Assembly (NCBI GenBank): GCA_963978545.1
Contig: OZ021726.1
Coordinates: 34,322,959 to 34,386,958, forward strand
Length of the DNA: 64,000 nucleotides
Direction: 5' to 3'
Source: Linyphia triangularis
Taxonomy: Eukaryota > Arthropoda > Arachnida > Araneae > Linyphiidae
Shown here: positions 1-13,076 of the stretch, in pieces
How positions within the stretch are numbered: position 1 is the stretch's first letter
How the letters are laid out: the number at the start of each line of letters is the position of its first letter
Notes under the pieces: generated by a model
The model's input: the letters and a program-made list of their open reading frames with translations, nothing else
What the model was told of the DNA's origin: nothing
Databases searched by the model: none
Made by a program: the position numbers and the translations under genes

Positions 1-2319
1 ATGGACTGGCCAATCTTTCCAGAACCACTATTTCCGGTATTGTTCAATACCGCTGTGCTACCTGGATAAGTACAACGAACTAAAATTGCTGAAATAATTA
101 TTCCTGTCCATTCTAATTGCAAAAAGAGTGCTAAAACCGTCCTCAGATGTCGATTCTTTTAAGTACTTAGAGGGTAAAGCAACTGCATATCTATCATTAG
201 AACATTTCCGCCAGATAGTCTGTATGGTAGCGATTTCTATAGAAATAAGCCTCGTTGATTTAAAATAGAAGTGATGCATGCAGGAAATTGGCGTCTAAAA
301 AGGTTACATCAAACATTGATGCCTTTCTCTTTTTCTGGAATCTCCTGTAGAAAATAGGACTAGTCTTTTCTCCACGGTGACGGGCAATTATAGACTACCA
401 GACGGGAGCTATTATTGTGATAGATAGATAATAAGTATGCGATAATTTTATTTACATAAGCTCGCCTGAGCCACTGTTTTCTGGCATTTCAGTGTGCTTT
501 CATTGTCTCCATACTACAATAAATATGCTGATTAACACACTTTTCTAATAGTTGGTCAAAGTTTCGAAGATTCTTAATATGATAAAAATAATTGATTGTT
601 AATTTTTTTTTTGTTCAGCAAAAATATTTGCTTTTAATCCAGGTGTTTTTCTTCACCTGGCACCTTACCTGCTTAAATACACGCGATAGATTCCTAGGGA
701 AGTTGAATAAGCCTTTCAGAGAATAACAGGAAGACGTCTTCTATAATGAAAAGCAATATGCAACACCTGGTTCGCTCACCTTAGTGTCATGCAAAAAATA
801 TAAACAGTAGAAAAACACACATTTGTATAGTAAACAAAGTCCTTTTTTAATCAACTATTCTAAAATGTGATTAATGAATTTTAGAATAGTTTAAAATAAT
901 TACATCGGTAATTTTTTTTTTTAAAGAGTTGCTAAGTTTTTCCCCATTTCCGCATAATAACATACACCTTTTGTATGAAAAATCCTATTTTCATGGCCAA
1001 TTCCTTGTATTAACCGTTGGTGTGTTTTTTAATTGGTTTCTTTGTGATTAGAATAGATAAACTAAAACACTAAGTTTTGTTGCGTGTGTTTAAAATAGAA
1101 CAGTTTTACATAATTTCCTTGAGTAGCAGCTAGAAATCATATAAACTAAGTATTTATCATTATTTAATAACTGATGTTGAAGAAATCTACATGCCCTTGA
1201 GCATACTTATAAATTTAATAAACACATTTTAATTTCTTCATTTGTTTAATAAAACAGGGAGTTCGGCACTTCTCAACAACTTTGGGGCAATCTCGTTTAA
1301 TAACCGATTCTTCAATCATTATGAAACTTTCACAGTATAATATTTAGATACTTTTGAATACTTTAACATGATATTGTTATTATTATTATTTGAAAATTAA
1401 AATAATTATGACTTTCTAAAAATATATTGAAATGAAATGTTAATATTTTAGACTAATTTTAATTTTTTTAAAAAATGTATGCTACTTATCAATTATTGCT
1501 CGAATTAAAGTACTGAAATTCATTAGAGAAACAAGTATAAAAATTCAAGCTTTTAATGTCAAGCATTTATGCCAAGTAGATTTTAAGCAATGTGCCCCCA
1601 AACACGAAAAAACGACATTTTAAGAAATTCGGCTTTCAAGTTAAAAATTATGCATTAAATACCTACATTTTGTTTACTTCAAAAAATTATTAAAATACTT
1701 CAAAATAAAATATAATCACAAATGAAGCATCATTTTAAAGAGAAGAATTTAAATTTAAATTATTACTATACTCGAAATTAATAATCTAAAAATTTTTCAT
1801 GTGCCGGACCCTCTTTAAAAAAAGAAAAACAAAAATTGGTTTAGCAATGTTTACAGTGAAAATTCGGTCACTTGTAGTGTTTTTTTCTTCTGTTTTCTTT
1901 ATAAAACGTTATTTAAAGGTTTGAAAACGTATAAGGTATACGTTAAAACATTAAATTTTTTTCTGTAAATTTCTCTGTAACTCTACATTTCTTCTTATCG
2001 ACGTTATCAGTTAATGCGACTGATGTGGCAAAGGTTAGCACTTTTAGCTTTATTTTCATAAAAAGTGGTCACAAACTGTTTTTTTCTTTTCTTGGGCGTT
2101 TCCATTTAAATTTCTTTCTTTCTATCTTTTTCAACCCAGTAGCGTTACCAATAGAACCTTAAGTTTTTTTGTTTTTTTTCACCACTTATAGTGTCTTGTG
2201 TGATCGTAAATGCTAGCACATACCAGTAGCACCTAAAGTACTTTTTAAAGTTGTATAACATAATCTTGGTTGACTAGGCCATAAAATCTGTGTGACAAGG
2301 TCGATTAAGTACTTAACCG
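1..2319. other. Unassigned AT-rich sequence
   Basis: No gene, exon or mobile element can be supported here. The stretch holds short T and A runs and scattered stops in all frames. The one distinct structure is the hairpin at 853-891. The small minus-strand frame at 58-279 has no recognisable motif and is probably chance. Confidence 0.6.
853..891. repeat. Perfect 14-bp inverted repeat (hairpin)
   Basis: The arm at 853-866 (AACTATTCTAAAAT) is exactly complementary to 878-891, with an 11-nt loop. It would form a short AT-rich hairpin or cruciform. It has no flanking element features, so it may be a MITE remnant or chance in AT-rich DNA. Confidence 0.7.
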
Positions 2320-2408
2320 GGTGTCTCAAAATATACCTTACCAGAAATAAAGCCTTAATTGAACACGTTCATAGAGGAATAGACAGTTTTATAATAAGTT
2401 GATTACAA

Positions 2409-2487
2409 TGTACAGAAAAAAAAAAAGAAAAAAAAAAAAAAAGAAGAAAAAAAAAAAAAAAAAAGAAAAAAAAAAGAAAAAAAAAAA
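2409..2487 (+). repeat. Impure poly-A / (A)nG tract
   Basis: About 79 nt of A with scattered G, inside the mariner-like relic. The lysine-rich frame at 2399-2584 is only a translation of this tract. Confidence 0.9.
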
Positions 2488-3058
2488 TCCGAACGATGGT
2501 ATATCCTTGCTTCGAATTATAGTAAAATCTTGCGGTTTTCACCAAAATGTTTTGTTTACGATTTCCTATAGGTCTGATGCATAGTTTTTTTTTCTTCTTA
2601 TGGGGCTGTTTACTAGGTAAATTTAACCCTATATTTGAAAATTTTAATACGAACCCCTATTTTTTTATGTTTTCAGTTGTTTTAGAATTCTTTGTTTATC
2701 CTAAATACCAAATTTCAGTTCACGTTAAGAAGCACGTCACTTATGAGCGAAAATGTTTTGGCCGATCTTTAGGGCAAATCTCTTTAAAGTGGGGGGGGGG
2801 GGGAAGAATCAAACGTCTGTGTGCGTCAAAACGTAATCTGTAACACGGTTACCTTAAGTAAACTTTTTTTTTACATTTTTGCTAAAATATTGAGAACCAA
2901 AAGTCATAATGGAATGAAAAAAATTCTGGATGGGATTTCGACCATGATGATCTTTTTTTTCTTTTTTTTTTTAATATTCCTATTAAACAAATTGTAAAAC
3001 TTGTTTAATTAGTTAATAATAAATTATTAAACCTTTGCACTCCAGAGATGACTCTCAC

Positions 3059-3340
3059 TCAACACATGATTTGATGCCGTAACTCAAGAGAACTACTAAG
3101 TTTGATGCGGAAATTCAATGTAAGGCCATTGCCTGTGTTTAGTTTCTTTGGAATGGATCTGTAACCGCGAACCAACCAAAAATGTCGAGAAACATCTTGA
3201 GTTAAACCCCATCCACAGTGCCTGGAGTAATTAAGTGCAAAGACATTATCCCAAAACAGTTTATGCAAAATATCGGAAATGACACGTGTTCGATGCGCAT
3301 GTGAATCATCTTGTATAAACCAATGCTGTTTAAGGTCAAG
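3059..3340 (-). pseudogene. Mariner-like transposase fragment (broken)
   Basis: Read on the minus strand, the segment just upstream of the open frame 3059-3268 continues in frame and gives W-F-I-Q-D-D-S-H-A-H-R-T, followed about 20 residues later by F-A-L-N-Y-S-R-H. This resembles the second catalytic aspartate region of mariner-type DDE/DDD transposases (W-x-Q-D-G-A-x-P-H) and the following V-I-A-L-D-Y segment. The expected W-P-P-x-S-P-D-L-x-P and F-L-W-G motifs are not intact downstream, so the gene is dead. It lies within the element whose TIRs sit at 2320 and 3652, with the orientation expected for that element. The family call is inference from motif memory; no search was run. Confidence 0.5.
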
Positions 3341-4159
3341 ACTACATCCATCTTAAACGACAAGATTATCAACCGCTTGTTTGTACAGTTTAGTTGTCAC
3401 AATTCTTTCTAGAAATACTGGTTTGAGGGGTGACAAAATCATAAAGCCGAAAAGGAGCTTAATCTGAAAATAAAATGACAAGGTCTCCTGCAAAACAGTT
3501 TGTTTAAATTGACATGTTCAAGAACAAATCGTAATGTCATGCACATATCTTCAATAAATCATCCCATTACACTATTAACATCCCATTACACTGTTACTAA
3601 TTATTATTTGAAAAAATGACGTTTGATTTTGTAGGTATATTTTGGGACATCACGTATTTTAAGTTAAGCACTCATTTTTTAAGTGGATTACATTTTGAGA
3701 TAAATACTTATTGTTTGAATTATTCTTTGTTTTGTGAAGTTATTGCTCAATGAAAGCATTTTCATTTGGAGTCACCTAGAACACTTTTCAATGTTAGAAA
3801 TGTGCATGGTCTATAAATCTGAAATTAGCTGCCCAAGACGTTATAAATTAATCCAGGCATTAAACTTAACAATTACTGCCATTTCAGATGATCTATAAAT
3901 TATCAAAGCTCGTGGAAAAATAATCAATTCTAAAGTCCACCTTTAGCAGGAAATTGAAGGGTAAGAACGGTTTAAAAGTGAGAATTCCTTTTGTCCTCGT
4001 AAGCCAGCATGAGTTTGTCATTGAAGACAGGAGTTTTCCTCTTATCTTCTTCGAAGTTTGAGTTATTTTGTACCCATTATACTCAATTGAGAATAATTGT
4101 ATAGGAACTCTATGGCAAGTATTGATTGCCCATGGGAGTTCTTCCGAATAATACCAGCC

Positions 4160-4326
4160 CATATGATGGCTGTGGGGTTAGCGTTCTGGTCTCGCATGCC
4201 AAAGGTGCCGGGTTCGAATCCCAGGTTAGGCGGATGTTCGTTGTCGTTCGGAATCCACTTTAAGCTGTAGGTCATGGCCTGATTAGCCTTCATTGTGCAT
4301 AAAAATTGCTCCAACCAACCAACCAA
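4160..4326 (+). mobile_element. tRNA-derived SINE with (AACC)n tail
   Basis: The head carries RNA polymerase III promoter elements: a box A-like GGGTTAGCGTTCTGG at about 4174-4188 and a perfect box B GGTTCGAATCC at 4211-4221. The spacing between them is like that in a tRNA. The body continues without a tRNA acceptor stem and ends in CCAACCAACCAACCAA at 4311-4326, a typical short-repeat SINE tail. The T-stem pairs 4 of 5 positions, so this is a tRNA-like head rather than a functional tRNA gene. The minus-strand frame at 4063-4326 is a shadow of this element. The exact 5' edge and target duplication are not resolved. Confidence 0.7.
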
Positions 4327-5500
4327 TTTAGTTCATTGTGTACAATTTCCCCAAAGAAATTAATCGCGGCCGCTTGGTAACAACCGCTACATTTCATAAC
4401 TTTTTCTGTCCGATCATTTGACTTGGGGGATTTCTTATAACGTTTTTTGGAGGTACATGTACGTTTTATGGATTTAGCAGGTTTTTGCATTTAGACTACC
4501 ATATATTAGGATTTTTTGAAACTTTCATCTTGCTACTACAAATTTGCAGAGAAATTCTCATCCTGTTCCTGGCCCATAGATCTTATTCTTCCTTCTTGGT
4601 CTATAATATTTTCTTAAGCTTTGTTTTTAAAACCTGTGAAATATTTGTCAGGTATATGAACAGTAACAAAAGCCTATAAAAAATTGTGCAGGGAAAATAA
4701 CTGGGAGTTTTTTTTTTATAACTATTCCATTTTTTTATAAGCGATAGATTATAAATACTTAATAGTATAATAAAAAAAAATACAAGCTACATTCCTTTCG
4801 AATTTTTTAAAAAGATTTATTCCTGTTATTATATTTAATGAAATATTTAATAATTTTAGAATAATTCTTTTGGTACCCAATATAAATCAAATATTTATAA
4901 TGGGTACCAAAAATAAAGCATTAGGTCAGTTGGAAAAAGATCCTTTTTAAAATATTAAAAATTACAGCTCATATACATTACTTGCTAATCTTCTCTTTAT
5001 CAATAATACTAAAATAACGCAACCAAATACTTAAAAAATATAGTAATTTCACACAAACTAAAATCAAATAGAAAATCTTTTTTGTAATTGCAAATTTACA
5101 TTGTATCTCCTTCACTCCAGTTCGTCTGCTGGATTGTGTTCGAAGTGAAGTGAAGAATTCCTTCTATATATTTATTTTGAGGAGCCGTTGCCAGCAGCAG
5201 AGTATCGATCAGTTGTTTGCTTATTGGTGGGTGAGGAGACAGCTGCTCGAGATTGATGAATGAGTTAAAACCCTATGCCACCTTCTCCTCTTCCCCCCTC
5301 GCCCCTTCAGCGTTAATTTTCTATCACGCCAAATCGCTTCTCGCCAAATGTTCGCCAAGAACGAAATGCCGACACATTGGATGGTTATAATAAAAGTGCA
5401 CATACTTGGAGTTCATAGGGATCTACAAATCTTTATACAAATTTCAGTACTTGTAATTATGATTCCTTATATAATAAAAATATAAATAATTACGAAAACA
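4327..5500. other. Unassigned AT-rich sequence
   Basis: Apart from the hairpin at 4868-4912 nothing is supported. A GC-richer patch at about 5110-5400 contains the repeated word CGCCAA(A/G) (CACGCCAAATCG, CTCGCCAAATG, TTCGCCAAG), but shows no coding pattern. Confidence 0.5.
4868..4912. repeat. Strong 20-bp hairpin, 5-nt loop
   Basis: The arm at 4868-4887 (TTTTGGTACCCAATATAAAT) pairs with 4893-4912 at 19 of 20 positions around the loop CAAAT. This is the longest short-loop hairpin I noticed in the window. No terminal features of a transposon flank it. It could be a miniature palindrome, a recent inverted duplication or an RNA stem; the function is unknown. Confidence 0.8.

Positions 5501-8055
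<2,555 letters not shown>

Positions 8056-8095
<40 letters not shown>
8056..8095. repeat. (TA)n microsatellite adjoining the transposon
   Basis: About 20 TA repeats ending exactly where the left TIR of the long-TIR element begins. Because of this tract the target-site duplication of the element cannot be sized with certainty. Confidence 0.95.
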
Positions 8096-8098
<3 letters not shown>

Positions 8099-8425
8099 GG
8101 CGTATCGAAAAAAATCGAAATTTATCAAATCTCTTAGCGGTAGTGCGGAAAATTTGTGGACACTCATCAGTAATAAGTGTGTGAAATTTAAAAACTCTGG
8201 GTTAATATCTTCTGTAGCCTCAATGGCCCCAAAGTTCCGAAAATTGGGCTAAAAGTGTTTAAAATTAAAAAATTCCTAAAAATTCCCATATTTCGTTTAA
8301 CGATTGGGGGTGGTGGTTAATTAGTATTGTTTAACAACAACAACTATAATTTTTAAAAAAATTATAGGTTAATATCTTCTGTCGTCTCAGTGAACCGGAA
8401 ATTCCGAAAATTTTAATAAAAGGAA
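8096..8425 (+). repeat. Left terminal inverted repeat
   Basis: Pairs with 10736-11060. Contains two direct copies of a ~45-bp motif beginning GTTAATATCTTCTGT, at 8201-8247 and 8368-8412, and a small palindrome (CTATAAT...ATTATAG) near 8343-8366. Confidence 0.88.
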
Positions 8426-8499
8426 TACAATTCAATATTTAATCAGCAGTCGCAGATTTCGTTGATCGTTTTGAGGTAGCGCACCGAAGGATTTTTCAC

Positions 8500-10632
8500 G
8501 CATACTGCCAACTCATGAAGACGTCATAAGATGTTGCGCTCATGAGAGGTGGCGTATTGGTAATGAAACTGATGAAAATAAAGAACCATACTTCTCTGTT
8601 ATTGCAGAAACTGTTGCTTTGAAAATTGAAAGTTTATACGTCGATTCATCCATTCCTTCTGTTTCACATAAGCGTGTTTGTGATATGATACACGCTTACC
8701 ATAAAAAATATCGTTCAATCATGAAAAATATAAAACGTGTTGGAAGAAGCAAGACTGCTCTTGAAAATGTTGAGAACTTTAAAACTGAAGCAAAGAAACT
8801 ATTCGACATATCTTCCTGTAAATGCACTATTTTTAAGGAGTGTATCTGTCCAAAAGAGAGCAAAGTTCCGCCAAATGAGCAGGCGTTCCTCAAACTCCAA
8901 AGAACGGAAAGAAAAATGTTCATTGGAAGTGTTGATGTACCCAAAACAAAACGACTTCAGTAACGTCAAATGCGAGTACAACAAAATGCTGTGCAAAGTA
9001 AAAAAAAGGCGTCTCCTGCTTCTGTTTCAAGATTTATTCTGGAAAATGAAGATATGATGGAGGTGGAGGCGGAGGTGGATACCAAAGACGCGCCCTACAC
9101 ACCGTTTCTTCAGCAGGATTCAAGGAGTCTTCAGATGCTGGTAAAATTGGACAACACAATTATTTCAGTCATAGATATGGTGTTTCTAACAGAGCCACGG
9201 CTGCTATTGCATTGAGTGTTATGAAAGAATTGAGTTTAATATCGGAATCGAATTCCAGTCTCGCCACCGACAAAAACAAAGTATGGAGGGAAAAATCAAG
9301 AGTTTACAAGCAAATGGTATCAAAATTAAATGAAAATTGTTCCAATCTATCTGGCCTATATTTTGATGGTCGGCATGACAAAACTTTAACATCAGAAACA
9401 CTCGAGGGAAATCAGTTCCGAACAACAATTGTAGAAGCGCATTACTCTATTGTATCGGAGCCTGGTTCTTCGTATGTGGGCATGTTGCACCTGAAAGTGG
9501 ATGCAGTCTTCATGTATCGAACAGCATTTACGAATACGTAACAAGTACTTTTTTGGATGATTTTAGCAAGCTCACAATTGCCGGGTGTGACGGCACTGTG
9601 GTGAACACAGGAATGTTTACTGGTGTAATTCGCATGCTTGAAATGAAATTCAGAGACCCCTCCAATGGATTGTCTGCTTACTTCATTATAATGAGTTACC
9701 ATTACGACACTTATTCCAGTCAATAGAAGGCAAGTCTTCTGGCCCTTCATCTTACACTGGAGATATTGGATGAAAACTTAAAGGATGTGAAAAACTTTCA
9801 GTCGTTGCTTTTAATAATATTAAATGCGAGTTACCACACATTGATAGTAGATTACTCAGTTCAGATCAGAAATACTTATTCGACATTTGCTCTGCCATTA
9901 GTTAGTTTAGAACTAGCTAACCGAGAACCAGGAACGTTGAATTTGGCCCGCTGGCTAACAACTGCAAATCGAATACTGAGGTTATATATATCTACATCAG
10001 ACCCATCAAATGAGCGACTAACTTTAGTTGAATTCATTCTAAGAGCCTACGCACCTTCATGGTTCTGAATTAAGATTAATCACTCCATAAAAGACGGTCC
10101 TAGACATCTGTGGCATTTCATAAGCTCATCTCGGTACTTGCCTAAGAAGTATTGTGACTTAATCGATCCAGTTATTTCTCGAAACGCTTATTTTGCTGCT
10201 CCAGAATACATGCTTTTGGCCATGTTAACTGATGAAAGATGTCATATCAGAATCATTGAAGCTTGAAGAATAATAAAGGCAAGAGAAATTAGCCGAGGTG
10301 TGCGCAGATTTGTTATTTCTGATTTCAATTTTGAAGCTGAAGACTACATTGATATCATTGACTGGAAAAATCGTTTTGTGAGATCGCCGTCAGTTCTCAG
10401 AGAGATAAGTTCTCAAGATTTTTTGAAAATGACAGAGGACGGTATGCATTAGGCCTATTGGCACTTCATACAATTTCCTTCACATACACAAGCAGTCGAG
10501 CGAATTGTGAAACTTGTCCCGGTAGCCTCCGAGAAAACAGTTGGGCCTGAAAACAGGGATAAATTCATAAGAGCTACTCTAGAATCCAGAAAACACATGT
10601 CGAAATTCGAGACAAAAAAGGATTACAAGTAG
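8500..10632 (+). pseudogene. Decayed transposase of the long-TIR element
   Basis: Several open frames (8619-8963, 8970-9215, 9212-9541, 9766-10068) and the unframed stretches between them read as one protein broken by stops and frame changes. The coding signal extends upstream to about 8510 in the same frame as 8619, and ends at a TAG at 10630-10632. Visible blocks in order: C-x-C-x5-C-x-C (CKCTIFKECIC) near 8815-8850; R-K-M-F-I-G-S-V-D; Y-F-D-G-R near 9360; V-S-E-P-G-S-S-Y; A-G-C-D-G-T-V-V-N-T-G near 9580; R-W-L-T-T-A-N-R-I-L-R-L-Y near 9950; H-L-W-H-F-I-S near 10110; and F-P-S-H-T-Q-A-V-E-R near 10470. I recall these blocks from uncharacterised invertebrate proteins. The two Asp blocks (FDGR and CDGT) could be the first catalytic residues of an RNase H-like transposase; that is inference. 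The long TIRs on either side support a transposase role. Confidence 0.75.
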
Positions 10633-10735
10633 TAATGCTATCGTCAATTGTATATTTGAAAGGCAATAAAACTTCTGATCCCTTTAAAATGAGGAAAGTG
10701 TGACGTGTATTTTTTTTTTTTTTTTTTTAAATTTA

Positions 10736-11060
10736 GCCTTTTATTTTCCAAAATTTGGTGTTGCTGAGATAGCAGAAGATATTAACCTATAATTATAAAA
10801 AAAAATTATAGTTGTTGTTGTCAAAAATAGTAACTAGTAAGCACCATCCTTAAACTTACAGCGAAATCTGGAATTTTTTATGAATTTTTGAATTTTATTC
10901 ACTTTTAGCCCAAATTTTGGAACTTTCAAGCTATTGAGGCGACAGAAGATATTAACAAAGAATTTAAAAATTTCACTCGAGTATTAATGATGGGTGTCCG
11001 CAAATTTTCCGCACTACCGCTAAAATATTTGAAAAATTTTGATTTTTTCGATACGCCCTA
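10736..11060 (-). repeat. Right terminal inverted repeat
   Basis: Inverted partner of 8096-8425. Holds the mirrored pair of internal motif copies at about 10747-10786 and 10906-10956. Confidence 0.88.
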
Positions 11061-11497
11061 ATATGTATGTATATATAATTTTATATAAATTTATTGAGTA
11101 TCATTGTAACCAGGCAAATTCCCTTCAAAATACCCAATCTTAACAATGTTTTTAAAACTAGCCTTCAACCATCCTTGACGTCACGCACTTGTTTTTTATT
11201 ATCCTTTTTCCAACTCAAAATTCTTCTCGGCTTCTTTTGGCAACAATGCTTATTACAAATTTTTCTAATAAAATTACAAAAGCGTAATTTGAATCTGAAG
11301 ATTTTTTCAGCTTCCTGCATTTTGATTCGTAAGTGTTTAGCATTTTTCTTGTATTTTCTTCTTTCTTTCTTCTCTTGAGCTTTTGGGGTTGGGACATTCG
11401 AAAACGCACATTATTACTCGTCCTTGCATCATACTGTTAGAGTTCCCTGCACCCTTATCCATGTAGCACAGCGGTATTGGCCAATGTCGGAAACAAA

Positions 11498-11774
11498 GGT
11501 TCTGGAAAGATTAACCAGTCCATGCCAAAACTAGAGCATCGTTCTAAAATACAAGATTTTTTGATATTTTTTTTAATTTCAAAACCACCACAAAACATAT
11601 ATTTTACTCTTCGTCATTTCTCAGAAAAATATATTTTAATTTTAAAACTCTGCATAACATTTAGCAACTTCCAGTATATTTTACCAGCACTGGGCGAGAT
11701 CAGCCACTATAGCAACGGCCATTGTACAACGGTTCATATCGGAATTGGCCAGTGTTGAGCGATATTGGCCAGAT
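11498..11774 (+). repeat. Tandem duplication, copy 1
   Basis: Shares an extended match with 12050-12338. Landmarks are CCAGTCCATGCC near the start, CAACTTCCAGTATATTT in the middle, and CCAGTGTTGAGCGATATTGG at the end. Copies are offset by about 550 bp. The frame at 11477-11758 inside it is not conserved as protein and is probably chance. Confidence 0.85.
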
Positions 11775-12049
11775 TATTTCTGCAACTGGTGCAGTATTAT
11801 CATTCCTGATGGGCTATACGTTATAACTCTTTTCCAGAGTTCTCACGAGACTACCAGAGTTATTATTTTTTTATTTGTTTTTCGATTAAGACCAGTACCT
11901 CTCTTAAGGAATTAGAAAAATAATTCTATGACTGCAATTTAAAAGACTTTTTCACGATTTCCCAAGTACTACTAACTGTCCTTAATGGTCTGAACACATT
12001 TTATATGCTCCAGATAGCTCCCAGGAATGTCCAGCAGTAGTCCGAATCA

Positions 12050-12115
12050 AGGGTCCTAGAAAAATTAGCCAGTCCATGCCGAAACTCGAGCATCATTCCA
12101 AAATACACCATTTAA

Positions 12116-12148
<33 letters not shown>

Positions 12149-12338
12149 GTGAAAACCATCGCAAAACGTATTTTTTTTTACCTCTCTGTTCTTTCTTATA
12201 AAAATTTATTTCAATTTTAAAACTCTGCATCAACATTTCACAACTTCCAGTATATTTCACCCAGTACTGGGCGAGATTGGACAAGATCCGTATTAACGGT
12301 CTTTATCGTGACTGGCCAGTGTTGAGCGATATTGGCTT
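12050..12338 (+). repeat. Tandem duplication, copy 2
   Basis: Diverged copy of 11498-11774. It has gained an (AAT)n microsatellite at about 12116-12147 that copy 1 lacks, so the microsatellite arose after the duplication. Confidence 0.85.
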
Positions 12339-13042
12339 GCGTATTTGTGCTACTGAGGTTTTAGAAAACACAATAAGATACCGTTAAATGATCATGACTC
12401 AAACTTACGACAAAAATTTTGAGTTATTTTCCTAATGCGTTAAGTTTCAAAATGTAAATCGACCGAGTGAGTGAAGACGTTTTACCTACATCAAATATAC
12501 TACTTAATAGTGAACCCGTGCTTATCTTGTGTATTTAAGATTGCTGAAACGAATTATTTTTTGGAAATTAATCCGAGTTAGATATTGTATTCTATTGCTG
12601 AGAGATGTAATGAAACTTGATTTGGAAAGTAGAACTCTGTACGACTCGTGTAGTTGGTCAGCCTGGTGATAAATCGTATCCTGTATATCCATCATAGAGT
12701 ATCTAATGGAACTTTAAAAACATATTTTAGGAATGGAATTGTAAAGTCGAGAATTACATCCTTAAAAGAATGATGCATTTATATAGTGCAGTTTACGAAT
12801 GCAGAAGAGGGAGATCATTTCCGGGATTTTTAACTTCAAAATTTCTGATTATGCTTACTATTTAAATTTTTTTTAAACTTATAACATTTATACCTTTCAT
12901 ATATTCATAACATATAATTTTCCCAAACACCTTCCGTTTGATAAAATATATTTTGAAAATTTCGATTTTTTTTTTCAAATGAAAAACATGGATAAATATA
13001 AATGTAATTTTGTTTTACAATTTAAAAAAGGAAATTAAAAAA

Positions 13043-13076
<34 letters not shown>

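Larger units (their letters stand above)
2320..3652 (-). mobile_element. Mariner-like DNA transposon relic
   Basis: The ends are inverted repeats. The left end near 2321 reads GTGTCTCAAAATATACC and the right end, read inward from 3652, is GATGTCCCAAAATATACC, matching in about 16 of 18 positions. The ~1.33-kb length fits the mariner family. Between them lies a decayed transposase on the minus strand (3059-3340). A long impure poly-A (2409-2487) and G/T runs have grown inside it. No clean TA duplication survives at the edges. The assignment to Tc1/mariner rests on end structure, size and the transposase fragment together. Confidence 0.65.
8096..11060 (+). mobile_element. 2.97-kb DNA transposon with ~325-bp TIRs
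   Basis: The element begins TAGGGCGTATCGAAAAAAAT at 8096 and ends with the reverse complement of nearly the same sequence at 11060. Inverted similarity continues inward for about 325 bp on each side (8096-8425 and 10736-11060) with scattered differences. Between the arms lies one decayed gene on the plus strand (about 8500-10632). Flanks are ATATATAT on the left and ATATGTAT on the right. That would be an 8-bp duplication with one difference, or a 4-bp ATAT duplication; the (TA)n tract prevents a decision. I could not place it in a named superfamily. Arm divergence and stops in the gene show that it is inactive. Confidence 0.9.

Noticed and set aside
2547..2843. F-F-L-W-G on the plus strand, resembling the mariner F-L-W-G motif
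   Set aside because: It is on the opposite strand to the transposase fragment at 3059-3340 and is surrounded by poly-T; probably coincidence.
4171..4225. Possible tRNA gene
   Set aside because: Boxes A and B are present but no acceptor stem can be formed and a SINE-type body and tail follow.
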